Notes under the pieces: model-generated | Told to the model about the DNA's origin: nothing | The model's input: the letters and a program-made list of their open reading frames with translations, nothing else | Database searches by the model: none | From: Polychytrium aggregatum | Lineage: Eukaryota; Chytridiomycota; Chytridiomycetes; Polychytriales | DNA length: 64,000 bases | Direction: 5' to 3' | Assembly (NCBI RefSeq): GCF_025602895.1 | Contig: NW_026516253.1 | Span: 248,001 to 312,000, forward strand | Program-made: the position numbers and the translations under genes | Part shown: piece by piece, positions 1 to 9,198 of the stretch | How positions within the stretch are numbered: position 1 is the first letter of the stretch | Layout of the letters: each line of letters begins with the position of its first letter

Positions 1-2
1 AA

Positions 3-1295
3 GTCTCGATCATCAACGCGATTGTCAACCTCGGACCCTCGCCCGACGATCTCTTGGACACCATCCGCACTCAGTACAGCTCCGACCCGATCCTGTCAGC
101 ACTGATCTCGGCCCTCTGCGACAACTCGACCGACGGACTCAAGCCGTGGATGAAGGCACAGCTGCACCGCTTCTCACTTCGACACGGGATTCTCTACTTC
201 GACTCGACCCGCATCTGCATCCCCGGCAAGGACCTCCGCATCTCGATCATCAAGGACCACCACGACTCTGTCTGTGCAGCTCACCCCGGCACCAACACGC
301 TCTACAAGGCCATCTCGACACACTACTACTGGCCCGCCATGTCCAAGGACATTGCCGAGTGGGTCTCGCACTGCGACATCTGCCAGCGAGCCAAGATCCG
401 ACGACAACAAGCATACGGTCACTTCTCCCGGATCCCTGTGGCCACCCGCAAGATGGACACTGTCGCCCTCGACTTCATCCTCGGACTCCCGCCTGTCACG
501 GACTCACTCTCGGGCCGCACCTTCAACTCGATCACGATCTTTGTCGACTCCCTCACCAAGTACGTCGTCCTGGTTCCTGGCAACAAGACCGACTCGGCCG
601 AAGACGTCGCCCGCCAGTACTTCCGCGATGTCTTTGTGCACTTTGGACTCGCCGGCACTTTCATCTCCGATCACGACACACGCTTCCGGTCGGCCTTCTG
701 GACAGGACTCAACGTTCTGCTCAAGACCGAACTCCGGATCGCCTTTGCCCACCACCACGAGGCCGCCGGACAAGTCGAACGCTTTGTGGCAACCGTCGCC
801 GAGGCCATCCGCTGTTCGACTCTGGCCCTCGGCTCCCGCTGGATCGATCAAGTGCCGTACATCCAGTTCGCGCTCAACTCACACAACTCAGCATCGACTG
901 GACATTCGCCCATCTTCCTGATGCACGGTCAGCATCCTCGCACTCCTGCCAACACCGACATCATCGCCGAGTCCAACCCTGCAGCACAGTCGATCGAGGA
1001 GATGCAAGCGACTCTGGACTTGGTCTCGGACAACATCGGCAAGGCCCAGGACCGGGCCCTGTACTACGCCAACCGACATCGACGCGATATCAGCTACGAC
1101 ATTGGCGACCAAGTCCTGATCGACACGACCGCGTACCACTTCAGCACGGACGACGTCACACCCTCCAAGATGCGGATGCCGTACTTGGGACCCTTCAAGA
1201 TCATCGAGAAGATCGGAACGACTGGATATCGACTTCGACTCCCGAGGACCCTCCGATTTACAACCGAACTCCCCGCTTCCGCCCTCGTCCCCTAC
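3..1295 (+). pseudogene. A1 pol, integrase part (interrupted by A2)
   Basis: This is an open frame entering from the left edge. It encodes the end of the RNase H linker and then the integrase: a zinc-binding H-C module (HPGTN...HCDICQRAK), catalytic core aspartates in LDFILGLP and ISDHDTRF, the glutamate region HHHEAAGQVERF, and a GPF-type module (LGPFKIIEKIG). The frame is intact up to a Tyr codon at 1293-1295, where A2 is inserted. Its continuation, with the chromodomain, resumes at 7020. It is almost identical to the pol of A2 and A3 (for example NVLLKT against NTLLKT). Read-through into the A2 LTR adds an artefactual tail. The gene is broken by the insertion. Confidence 0.92.
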
Positions 1296-1761
1296 TGTCA
1301 GATCACGGGATCAAGAGGAGATCAAAAGAAAAAGATAGAGAAGGGTTTTATTGATCTTAGCGAGGCTAGGATCTAGAGTCAAGTGTGTCTGGGGTCGAAG
1401 GTGATGACCAGAAACATGAGCGGGTGAAGGCGGGCTATTTATCTGTCTGGCGGTCCCGGAGGCGAAGCCTGCCGCAGCGGGGGCGAAGCAGCGGAGGCGG
1501 CGGGACAGCAGCCAGGCAGCAACGGCTAACCGGAGAAACATGTGAAAGTCTGACAAATGCTCGGTGGCTGACAAATGCGGGTGACACAGCGTCTGACTAA
1601 TGCATGGTCGATGACAAATGCAGGGAAAACAGAGCGGCGTGTGCAACATGAGAGCAAGGAAAAAGGAAAGGCGTCACAGGACAAAGGAAAAGGAAAGTGT
1701 GCGACGCAAACAGTGACACAAGTGCGACGGTGCAGCTAGGCGGGCAGAGCGATCTGTGACA
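1296..1761 (-). repeat. A2 3' LTR
   Basis: This 466-bp repeat has TGTCA/TGACA ends. In element sense it is preceded by the polypurine tract (seven G then A), at 1762-1769 on the plus strand. It carries the four-fold GCATTTGTCA-type array, the TATA-like ATAAATAG and an AATAAA signal. Confidence 0.95.
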
Positions 1762-1795
1762 TCCCCCCCAGAAAAATTGTGCTCAAGTCAAACCA

Positions 1796-4700
1796 TCAAT
1801 TTTTCGATCCCGAGTTGCGTTGCACTTGTGCTTGGCAAAGGTCGATCAGTGTGTCCATTTCCGGAAGGTTGCGGTTGCGGCTGAGGAAGTCGTGGATATC
1901 TGCGAGTCCTCCATCCAAGAGTTCGGCCAGTGGTGCCCACGAGTCGTAAGATGGGTCGTATCCCTGCCAGCGGAGCAAGAACTCGTGTCGATATCCAGGA
2001 AGTCGACGTCGTCGGTTGATCCTGTGTCCAATGATCGCTTCGAACACTGATTCGTCGTTGTGGTTGGGTCCGGGTTCATCAAACACAAGTTGGTCGGTCG
2101 ATGGTGTGTTGTAGGGGACGAGGGCGGAAGCGGGGAGTTCGGTTGTAAATCGGAGGGTCCTCGGGAGTCGAAGTCGATATCCAGTCGTTCCGATCTTCTC
2201 GATGATCTTGAAGGGTCCCAAGTACGGCATCCGCATCTTGGAGGGTGTGACGTCGTCCGTGCTGAAGTGATACGCGGTCGTGTCGATCAGGACTTGGTCG
2301 CCAATGTCGTAGCTGATATCGCGTCGATGTCGGTTGGCGTAGTACAGGGCCCGGTCCTGGGCCTTGCCGATGTTGTCCGAGACCAAGTCCAGAGTCGCTT
2401 GCATCTCCTCGATCGACTGTGCTGCAGGGTTGGACTCGGCGATGATGTCGGTGTTGGCAGGAGTGCGAGGATGCTGACCGTGCATCAGGAAGAAGGGCGA
2501 ATGTCCAGTCGAAGCTGAGCTGTGTGAGTTGAGCGCGAACTGGATGTATGGCACTTGATCGATCCAGCGGGAGCCGAGGGCCAGAGTCGAACAGCGGATG
2601 GCCTCGGCGACGGTTGCCACAAAGCGTTCGACTTGTCCGGCGGCCTCGTGGTGGTGGGCAAAGGCGATCCGGAGTTCGGTCTTGAGCAGAGTGTTAAGTC
2701 CTGTCCAGAAGGCCGACCGGAAGCGTGTGTCGTGATCCGAGATGAAAGTGCCGGCGAGTCCAAAGTGCACAAAGACATCGCGGAAGTACTGGCGGGCGAC
2801 GTCTTCGGCCGAGTCGGTCTTGTTGCCAGGAACCAGGACGACGTACTTGGTGAGGGAGTCGACAAAGATCGTGATCGAGTTGAAGGTGCGTCCCGAGAGT
2901 GAGTCCGTGACAGGCGGGAGTCCGAGGATGAAGTCGAGGGCGACAGTGTCCATCTTGCGGGTGGCCACAGGGATCCGGGAGAAGTGACCGTATGCTTGTT
3001 GTCGTCGGATCTTGGCTCGCTGGCAGATGTCGCAGTGCGAGACCCACTCGGCAATGTCCTTGGACATGGCGGGCCAGTAGTAGTGTGTCGAGATGGCCTT
3101 GTAGAGCGTGTTGGTGCCGGGGTGAGCTGCACAGACAGAGTCGTGGTGGTCCTTGATGATCGAGATGCGGAGGTCCTTGCCGGGGATGCAGATGCGGGTC
3201 GAGTCGAAGTAGAGAATCCCGTGTCGAAGTGAGAAGCGGTGCAGCTGTGCCTTCATCCACGGCTTGAGTCCGTCGGTCGAGTTGTCGCGGAGGACCGAGA
3301 TCAGTGCTGACAGGATCGGGTCGGAGCTGTACTGAGTGCGGATGGTGTCCAAGAGATCGTCGGGCGAGGGTCCGAGGTTGACAATCGCGTTGATGATCGA
3401 GACTTGGACGGCCTTGGAGATGGCTGTCGGTGTGCGCGAGAGCACGTCGGCGACCTTGTTCCACGAGCCGGGGATCCACTGGATCTCGAGGTCAAAGTCC
3501 AGCATCGTGTCGATGGCTCGCTGTTGGCGCTTGTTGAGGGTCTTGGAGTCGAGGATGTGCTTGAGCGCCTTCTGGTCGGTGTGGAGGAAGACTTTGCGGC
3601 CGACGAGGTAGTTCTTGAACTTGTCGAGGTGGCGGGTGATCGACAGCAGCTCGCCGTTGTAGGGCGAGTAGTTGAGTTCGGATCCGTGCAGTTTCTGCGA
3701 GTTGAAAGCGATGGGGCGCACCGTGCCGGATCCGTCCATGTCCTGCCCGATCCATCCACCAATCGATGCGCTTGACTCGGACCAGTCGGTGAAGAGGTGA
3801 ATGTCCTTGTCCGGGTTGACCATGTGCAGCGACTGAGGCGAGAGCAACTTGAGCTGCTCGAAGGCGGCGATGGCGTTGTCGTCCCAGACGACGGACTTGG
3901 TCGAGTTGGCGGAGCGGGTGGTGATCAGAGTCGAGAGTGGACCGGCGAGGGCAGCGTAGCCAGGGACAAAGCTCATGATGGTGTTGGTCAAGCCGAGGAA
4001 GCTGCGGAGTTCGTGTTCGGTCGTTGGTCGCGGGTAGTTCTTGATGGCGTCGATGCGCGAGGGATGCACTTGGATGCGTCCTTCGCCGATGATGAAGCCG
4101 AGATAGGTGACGGTCGAGTTGAAGAACGAACACTTCTCGGGTCGGATCTTGAAGCCGTGTCGGTGGATCTTGTCGAGGACCAGTTCGATGTGGCGGATGT
4201 GCTGGTCCTCGTCCTCGGATGCGATCAGGATGTCGTCGATGTAGACGAACACAAAGTCGTCGATGAACTCGCGGAAGATGTCGTTCATCGCGGCTTGGAA
4301 CACGGAGGGACTGTTGGCGAGGCCGAAGGGCATCACAAGCCACTCAAAGTGGCCGTACTTGGTCCTGAAGGCCGTCTTGGGGGTGTCGGCGTCGGCAATG
4401 CGGATCTGGTGGAATCCGCGTTGCAAGTCGAGCTTGGAGAAGACACGGCACTTGGACAGGCGGTCGATGATCTCGCGCATGTTGGGCAGCGCGGTGCGGT
4501 CCTTGACGGTGATCTTGTTGAGGGCGCGGAAGTCAAAGACGAGTCGGAACTTGTCGCCCTGCTTGACCCAGAAGATCGGTGCGCCGAAGGGCGAGACGGA
4601 CTTGCGGATGTGGCCGATCCGGAGCAATCGGTCGAGTTCGTCTTTGAGACGAGCGAGTTCTTCGGCCGACATTTGGTAGAGCGACGACCAGGTTGGCTTG

Positions 4701-5605
4701 GCAGAGTCGTCGAGTCGGATGTTCATGTCGATGCCGGGTCGGTGAGGCGGGAGTTCCTTGAGTTCGTTGAAGGCATCGCGGTACTTTGCGATGATGGATC
4801 GGTGTTCGGGGGTCAGTGGTTCGAGGACACGGGCAAGTTGGGCAACGGGGTCGTAGGGTTCAACAGCAACTGTATTCAAGTCACTGCTCAGAGTACAAAC
4901 ATACACGGCGCCGGGAGTCGAAGCCAGTGCGTTGATCTGCTGGGTCGACATGTGGTACTGGGATCGGAGTTCGAGGGTCGTGAGTGGCATTCCGGTGTCG
5001 GGTCGCGATGCCGTCCAAGTGTGGTGCTTCCCGTCGATCGAGAACTTGATTCGGTTGGAGGGCCAGTCGATCTCGGGGTTGGTCTGGTCGAGCCAGTTCT
5101 TGCCGAGGATAACGTCCCAGGTGAGTGGCGCGGTGAAGAGGTTGATGCGGGCGTGGTAGTCGTGGATGGTGAGGTCGACGGGATCGGTGACGGAGGACGG
5201 GAAGGACTTGCCGTTGGGCATCGTGACGGCGTTGGCGGTGGTCTTGGTTCGAAGGTCGAGGGTCGAGGCGAGGGTCTCGGAGATGTGCGAGTTGGTCGCA
5301 CCAGGGTCGATGAGGACGGTGATCGGGGAGCCGTTGAGGGTGGCGTCGATCACAAGCAGTCCCTTGCCGTGGTTGGCGGCAATGCGGTGGGGTTCGTCGA
5401 TGAGAGAGTTGATCAGGTGAGGTCCGGTGGCGAGAGTCAATAGTTCAGCGTCGGGGGTCGGAGTCGGATGGCGGCAACTCGCCGGGTCCTTCAGAGGTCG
5501 TAGTATCCAGGGGTTGCCGCCTCGTCGTTTCCCTGATCTTCGTAGAAGGTGGCCTGGTCGGCGGTCTCGACGATGGCGTTGATGCGGGGCTGGTTCAAGG
5601 GACAC
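1796..5605 (-). CDS. A2 Pol polyprotein (protease-RT-RNase H-integrase-chromodomain)
   Basis: The open frame is 1269 codons, counted from a GTG. Translation is more likely to enter by -1 frameshifting from gag at 5527-5533, because no ATG precedes the protease. Domain order: a retropepsin-like protease with DPG at residues 100-102 (D-S/T-G is usual); reverse transcriptase with FRLVFDFRALNK, KLDLQRGFHQIRI and the catalytic YIDD; RNase H starting HLFTDWSES; integrase with an H-C zinc module, the core acidic residues and a GPF module; and a C-terminal chromodomain. This is the normal order of Ty3/gypsy chromoviruses. It overlaps gag by at least 115 nt. The frame is intact, so the element could be functional, apart from the odd protease triad. 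Confidence 0.95.
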   Translation of the reverse strand: MSLEPAPHQRHRRDRRPGHLLRRSGKRRGGNPWILRPLKDPASCRHPTPTPDAELLTLATGPHLINSLIDEPHRIAANHGKGLLVIDATLNGSPITVLIDPGATNSHISETLASTLDLRTKTTANAVTMPNGKSFPSSVTDPVDLTIHDYHARINLFTAPLTWDVILGKNWLDQTNPEIDWPSNRIKFSIDGKHHTWTASRPDTGMPLTTLELRSQYHMSTQQINALASTPGAVYVCTLSSDLNTVAVEPYDPVAQLARVLEPLTPEHRSIIAKYRDAFNELKELPPHRPGIDMNIRLDDSAKPTWSSLYQMSAEELARLKDELDRLLRIGHIRKSVSPFGAPIFWVKQGDKFRLVFDFRALNKITVKDRTALPNMREIIDRLSKCRVFSKLDLQRGFHQIRIADADTPKTAFRTKYGHFEWLVMPFGLANSPSVFQAAMNDIFREFIDDFVFVYIDDILIASEDEDQHIRHIELVLDKIHRHGFKIRPEKCSFFNSTVTYLGFIIGEGRIQVHPSRIDAIKNYPRPTTEHELRSFLGLTNTIMSFVPGYAALAGPLSTLITTRSANSTKSVVWDDNAIAAFEQLKLLSPQSLHMVNPDKDIHLFTDWSESSASIGGWIGQDMDGSGTVRPIAFNSQKLHGSELNYSPYNGELLSITRHLDKFKNYLVGRKVFLHTDQKALKHILDSKTLNKRQQRAIDTMLDFDLEIQWIPGSWNKVADVLSRTPTAISKAVQVSIINAIVNLGPSPDDLLDTIRTQYSSDPILSALISVLRDNSTDGLKPWMKAQLHRFSLRHGILYFDSTRICIPGKDLRISIIKDHHDSVCAAHPGTNTLYKAISTHYYWPAMSKDIAEWVSHCDICQRAKIRRQQAYGHFSRIPVATRKMDTVALDFILGLPPVTDSLSGRTFNSITIFVDSLTKYVVLVPGNKTDSAEDVARQYFRDVFVHFGLAGTFISDHDTRFRSAFWTGLNTLLKTELRIAFAHHHEAAGQVERFVATVAEAIRCSTLALGSRWIDQVPYIQFALNSHSSASTGHSPFFLMHGQHPRTPANTDIIAESNPAAQSIEEMQATLDLVSDNIGKAQDRALYYANRHRRDISYDIGDQVLIDTTAYHFSTDDVTPSKMRMPYLGPFKIIEKIGTTGYRLRLPRTLRFTTELPASALVPYNTPSTDQLVFDEPGPNHNDESVFEAIIGHRINRRRRLPGYRHEFLLRWQGYDPSYDSWAPLAELLDGGLADIHDFLSRNRNLPEMDTLIDLCQAQVQRNSGSKN
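5470..5533 (-). promoter_or_regulatory. A2 programmed -1 frameshift signal
   Basis: In gag phase the RNA reads G GGA AAC (5527-5533), a canonical X XXY YYZ slippery heptamer. After a 5-nt spacer there is a perfect 9-bp stem, GGCGGCAAC with GTTGCCGCC (arms 5513-5521 and 5470-5478, 34-nt loop). Pol lies exactly in the -1 frame relative to gag, so the site explains how Pol is made. The long loop could also form a pseudoknot. Function is inferred from position, phase and structure. Confidence 0.85.
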
Positions 5606-6549
5606 TGCGAGGCGATGTGGCCGAACTTGCGGCAGCGGAAGCAGCCTCCGTTACGGCGGAGGTACTCCTTCTCGCGGTCGGTGAGCTTCTTGATCGGGCG
5701 CATGTCGACGTTGTCGAGGTCCATGGCGTTGGGGTCACGTGCGGGAGGCTGGGTCGGCTGGAAGGCGGGACGAGGAGGACGGACCATTGGGCGGAACTGC
5801 GGCTGACCAGGTGGAGCGCGGAAGAGAGGAGGTCGCTGGAACTGGAGCTCGCGGAAGGGTTGATCGCGGAACTGAGTGCGAGCGGGCTGCTGCATCAGGG
5901 GTTGCGATTGACCCATAATGGACTCGTATCGCTCGGCGAGGGCCATGGCATCTTCGAGGGTGGCTGTGTTGGAGTCAAGCTTCCATTCGACTTCGATGCG
6001 CACCCTGTGCTTGAGCTTGGTGAGGTAGCGCTGCAGGTTCTGGCGGTTGTTGCTGAAGTGGGGCAGCTCGAGGAGGAGATCGCGGAAGCGAGAGTTGAAC
6101 TGCTCGACGGAGCCGGTGTGGCGCAGTGCTTCGAACTCATCCTCGGTGGTGCGCAGCGAGGTGGACGGAAGGAAGGTGTCGCGGACGAGGGACAGGACGG
6201 CGGCCGGGGTCAGGTTGTCGAGTTGCTTGCCCTGGGACCAGAGGCGCCACCAGGTCTTGGCCTTGCCCTTGAGGTTCATGGCGACGGTGGCGACAGCGGT
6301 GGCGTCATCGAGACTGTGGAAGGCAATGTACTCGGTCATTGAGAAGACAAACTCGTCAACGACAGCAGCCTTACGCTCGCCAGTGAAGGCGTCGGGGAGC
6401 GGGATCTTGGGACGCTTGAAACCGGGAGGGACCGTGGGGAGATTCGGCTGGGCAGTCAGGGCGGAGAGGACCAGGGCGCGGTCCTCGAGCGATAGTTGTT
6501 CAAGGGCCTGGAGACAGGCATTGACGGCGGGATCGTCCGATGCTACCAT
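5491..6549 (-). CDS. A2 Gag (352 aa)
   Basis: Nucleocapsid-capsid precursor. The middle resembles the retrotransposon gag capsid family (WWRLWSQGKQL..., VRDTFLPSTS, QFNSRFRDLLLELPHFS). A single CCHC zinc knuckle, CFRCRKFGHIASQC, lies at residues 303-316. Length is typical of chromovirus Gag. The ATG is unusual: its A is the last base of the 5' LTR, and TG begins the primer-binding site, so the first codons (MVASD) are encoded by that site. Pol overlaps its 3' end in the -1 frame. No in-frame alternative ATG gives a better fit. Confidence 0.93.
   Translation of the reverse strand: MVASDDPAVNACLQALEQLSLEDRALVLSALTAQPNLPTVPPGFKRPKIPLPDAFTGERKAAVVDEFVFSMTEYIAFHSLDDATAVATVAMNLKGKAKTWWRLWSQGKQLDNLTPAAVLSLVRDTFLPSTSLRTTEDEFEALRHTGSVEQFNSRFRDLLLELPHFSNNRQNLQRYLTKLKHRVRIEVEWKLDSNTATLEDAMALAERYESIMGQSQPLMQQPARTQFRDQPFRELQFQRPPLFRAPPGQPQFRPMVRPPRPAFQPTQPPARDPNAMDLDNVDMRPIKKLTDREKEYLRRNGGCFRCRKFGHIASQCPLNQPRINAIVETADQATFYEDQGNDEAATPGYYDL
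6536..6548 (-). promoter_or_regulatory. A2 primer-binding site
   Basis: Directly after the 5' LTR the element-sense sequence is TGGTAGCATCGGA. It begins TGG, as expected for pairing with a tRNA CCA end, and resembles the TGGTAGC start of initiator-methionine primer sites in yeast Ty elements. Family D has the same 13 bases. The tRNA identity is inferred. Confidence 0.75.
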
Positions 6550-7014
6550 GTCAGATCACGGGATCAAGAGGAGATCAAAAGAAAAAGATAGAGAAGGGTT
6601 TTATTGATCTTAGCGAGGCTAGGATCTAGAGTCAAGTGTGTCTGGGGTCGAAGGTGATGACCAGAAACATGAGCGGGTGAAGGCGGGCTATTTATCTGTC
6701 TGGCGGTCCCGGAGGCGAAGCCTGCCGCAGCGGGGGCGAAGCAGCGGAGGCGGCGGGACAGCAGCCAGGCAGCAACGGCTAACCGGAGAAACATGTGAAA
6801 GTCTGACAAATGCTCGGTGGCTGACAAATGCGGGTGACACAGCGTCTGACTAATGCATGGTCGATGACAAATGCAGGGAAAACAGAGCGGCGTGTGCAAC
6901 ATGAGAGCAAGGAAAAAGGAAAGGCGTCACAGGACAAAGGAAAAGGAAAGTGTGCGACGCAAACAGTGACACAAGTGCGACGGTGCAGCTAGGCGGGCAG
7001 AGCGATCTGTGACA
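6549..7014 (-). repeat. A2 5' LTR
   Basis: This is the 466-bp partner of the LTR at 1296-1761, with no difference that I could see. It is expected to hold the promoter (TATA-like ATAAATAG in element sense) that drives the gag-pol transcript toward lower coordinates. Confidence 0.95.
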
Positions 7015-7019
7015 CCTAC

Positions 7020-7334
7020 AACACACCATCGACCGACCAACTTGTGTTTGATGAACCCGGACCCAACCACAACGACGAATCAGTGTTCGAAGCGATCATT
7101 GGACACAGGATCAACAGACGACGCCGACTTCCTGGATATCGACACGAGTTCCTGCTCCGCTGGCAGGGATACGACCCATCGTACGACTCGTGGGCACCAC
7201 TCGCCGAACTCTTGGATGGAGGACTCGCAGACATCCACGACTTCCTCAGCCGCAACCGCAACCTTCCGGAAATCGACTCACTGATCGACCTTTGCCAAGC
7301 ACAAGTGCAACGCAACTCGGGATCGAAAAATTGA
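7020..7334 (+). pseudogene. A1 pol, C-terminal chromodomain part
   Basis: This continues A1 pol after removal of A2 and one copy of CCTAC. The first codon is the Asn that follows VPY in the intact copies. It encodes a chromodomain-like module (ESVFEAIIGHR...HEFLLRWQGYDPSYDSWAPLAEL) with the aromatic residues typical of the class, and stops 34 bp before the 3' LTR. In chromoviruses this domain is thought to guide integration to marked chromatin. Separated from its 5' part, it is not expected to be translated as part of pol. Confidence 0.9.
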
Positions 7335-7368
7335 TGGTTTGACTTGAGCACAATTTTTCTGGGGGGGA

Positions 7369-7834
7369 TGTCACAGATCCCTCTGCCCGCTTGGCTGCAC
7401 CGTCGCACTTGAGTCACTGTTTGCGTTGCACACTTTCTTTTTCCTTTGTCCAGTGACGCCTTTCCTTTCTCCTTGCTCTCATGTTGCACAGGCCGCTCTG
7501 TGTTCCCTGCATTTGTCATCGACCATGCATTAGTCAGACGCTGTGTCACCCGCATTTGTCAGCCACCGAGCATTTGTCAGACTTTCATATGTTTCTCCGG
7601 TTAGCCGCTGCTGCCTGGCTGCTGTCCCGCCGCCTCCGCTGCTTCGCCCCCGCTGCGGCAGGCTTCGCCTCCGGGACGGCCAGACAGATAAATAGCCCGC
7701 CTTCGCCCGCTCATGTTTCTGGTCATCACCTTCGACCCCAGACACACTTGACTCTGGATCCTAGCCTCGCTAAGATCAATAAAACCCTTCTCTATCTTCT
7801 TCTTTTGACTTCCTCTTGATCCCGTGATCTGACA
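7369..7834 (+). repeat. A1 3' LTR (466 bp)
   Basis: It begins TGTCA and ends TGACA and is preceded by the polypurine tract at 7361-7368. U3 contains GCATTTGTCA three times (7509, 7552, 7570) and the variant GCATTAGTCA once (7527). A TATA-like GATAAATAG lies at 7687-7695 and AATAAAA, a likely polyadenylation signal, about 60 bp before the end. It aligns in reverse orientation with the A2 and A3 LTRs over its whole length, with scattered substitutions. Confidence 0.93.
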
Positions 7835-8624
7835 ACCTTCGAACGGGGTCGGGAGCCGGGAACCTGAGGACGGGAGCCGGGGAAGCGAGAACCAGAGGCG
7901 GGAGCACGGGAGCCGGACTTGAGGGGGCAGGACTTGGCGACGTGGCCGGGCTTGCCACAGCGGAAGCAGAGGCGCTCCTGGAAGCGGCGGTTCTTCTCCT
8001 CGGTGGTCAGGCGGCTGACGACGGCGGCGTCGATCTGCATCGGCTCGGAGTAGAGAACCGGAGGCTCCTGGGCGGGCGGCTGGAAGGACGGGGTGCGGGA
8101 GTGGAAGGCCTGGGTGCCGAAGGAAACAGGGCCAGTGTTTCGGAGCTCGTTGTTGAGCTCGATGATGCGTGCATCGATCTTGAGGCAACGCTCGACGAAC
8201 GGGACCAGGCGGAGAGGGAGAGGGTCAATGAAGGAGAGACGCTGCTTGATCTCCCTCGACAGGCCACGGCGGAAGGCGGAGATCTTGGCTTCGTCGTTCC
8301 AGGGAAGGTCGGCGGCAACGCGGAGGAACTCGGAAGCGTAGTCCATGCACGAGCGGTTGCCCTGTGCCATGGAGGAAAGGAGCAGCTCGGCAGTATGGGT
8401 GCGGTCGGGATCGTCAAACGCTTGGCGGAAGCGTTCCATGAACGAGTCGAACGAGTGCAGGATTTGATCGTTCGACTCGATCAAGGGAGTCGCCCACTGG
8501 AGGGCCGGACCAGTGAGCAAACTCAAGACGTAACCCACCTTGACTTGCTCGGACGGGAACCTGGATGCCTGAAGCATCAAGAGCAGGCGGCACTGGTTGA
8601 CGAAGGGACGGAACTTTGACCTGG
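7835..8624 (-). pseudogene. Family C gag fragment
   Basis: This is a minus-strand open frame truncated at both ends: by the B LTR at its 5' side and by A1 at its 3' side. It starts inside capsid (RSKFRPFVNQCRLLLML...) and contains a typical gag core (GPALQWATPLIE, FMERFRQAFDDPDR, MDYASEFLRVAADLPWND). It ends with a CCHC knuckle, CFRCGKPGHVAKSC, and a Ser/Gly/Pro/Arg-rich tail. It differs in sequence from the A, D and E Gags. No pol, LTR or primer site of C is visible, so it is the oldest and least complete layer. It could belong to the same clade as B, but no overlapping part allows a test. Confidence 0.85.
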
Positions 8625-8698
8625 TGTTAGAGTCCGAAGGGGACTCAACGGCAAAAGAAGAAGTGAGCTCGAAGTGAGCTCAGGGAAGGCAAGGGTAA

Positions 8699-9164
8699 TG
8701 TCAGATCACGGGATCAAGAGGAGATCAAAAGAAAAAGATAGAGAAGGGTTTTATTGATCTTAGCGAGGCTAGGATCTAGAGTCAAGTGTGTCTGGGGTCG
8801 AAGGTGATGACCAGAAACATGAGCGGGTGAAGGCGGGCTATTTATCTGTCTGGCGGTCCCGGAGGCGAAGCCTGCCGCAGCGGGGGCGAAGCAGCGGAGG
8901 CGGCGGGACAGCAGCCAGGCAGCAACGGCTAACCGGAGAAACATGTGAAAGTCTGACAAATGCTCGGTGGCTGACAAATGCGGGTGACACAGCGTCTGAC
9001 TAATGCATGGTCGATGACAAATGCAGGGAAAACAGAGCGGCGTGTGCAACATGAGAGCAAGGAAAAAGGAAAGGCGTCACAGGACAAAGGAAAAGGAAAG
9101 TGTGCGACGCAAACAGTGACACAAGTGCGACGGTGCAGCTAGGCGGGCAGAGCGATCTGTGACA
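8699..9164 (-). repeat. A3 3' LTR
   Basis: 466 bp with TGTCA/TGACA ends. It shows the same sequence as the partner at 13952-14417 by eye. Confidence 0.95.
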
Positions 9165-9198
9165 TCCCCCCCAGAAAAATTGTGCTCAAGTCAAACCA

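Larger units (their letters stand above)
1296..7014 (-). mobile_element. Family A Ty3/gypsy copy A2, full length (5719 bp)
   Basis: This is a complete minus-strand element: 466-bp LTRs that look identical (1296-1761 and 6549-7014), TGTCA/TGACA ends, and the target duplication CCTAC on both sides. Gag and pol are both open. It inserted head-to-head into A1, a copy of its own family. Identical LTRs and open frames point to a recent, possibly competent insertion. It has the same length as A3 and nearly the same sequence. One coding difference is a Ser in LGPSPDD where A3 has Pro. Confidence 0.96.
1..7834 (+). mobile_element. Family A Ty3/gypsy copy A1, 3' part, split by A2
   Basis: This plus-strand LTR retrotransposon is cut by the window edge, so its 5' LTR and gag are missing. 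The visible parts are the 3' half of pol, a polypurine tract (seven G then A) and the 3' LTR. A complete minus-strand copy of the same family (A2) sits in its pol gene and is flanked by the 5-bp duplication CCTAC (1291-1295 and 7015-7019). The right end abuts the gag of family C, so A1 itself landed in C. Its own target duplication (ACCTT after the LTR) cannot be verified because the left end lies outside. Its LTR carries several substitutions relative to A2 and A3, so A1 is the older copy. Confidence 0.93.

Noticed and set aside
3797-5443. Long plus-strand frame (548 codons) opposite A2 pol, repeated at 11200-12846
   Set aside because: It is an antisense shadow of intact pol in GC-rich DNA. 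It has low-complexity Val/Gly/Glu/Asp composition, no domain, and is present only because the pol codons avoid certain triplets.
8625-8698. Promoter or leader of the C gag
   Set aside because: The stretch is the end of the B LTR (TAACA terminus). A TGA closes the gag frame upstream of the junction.
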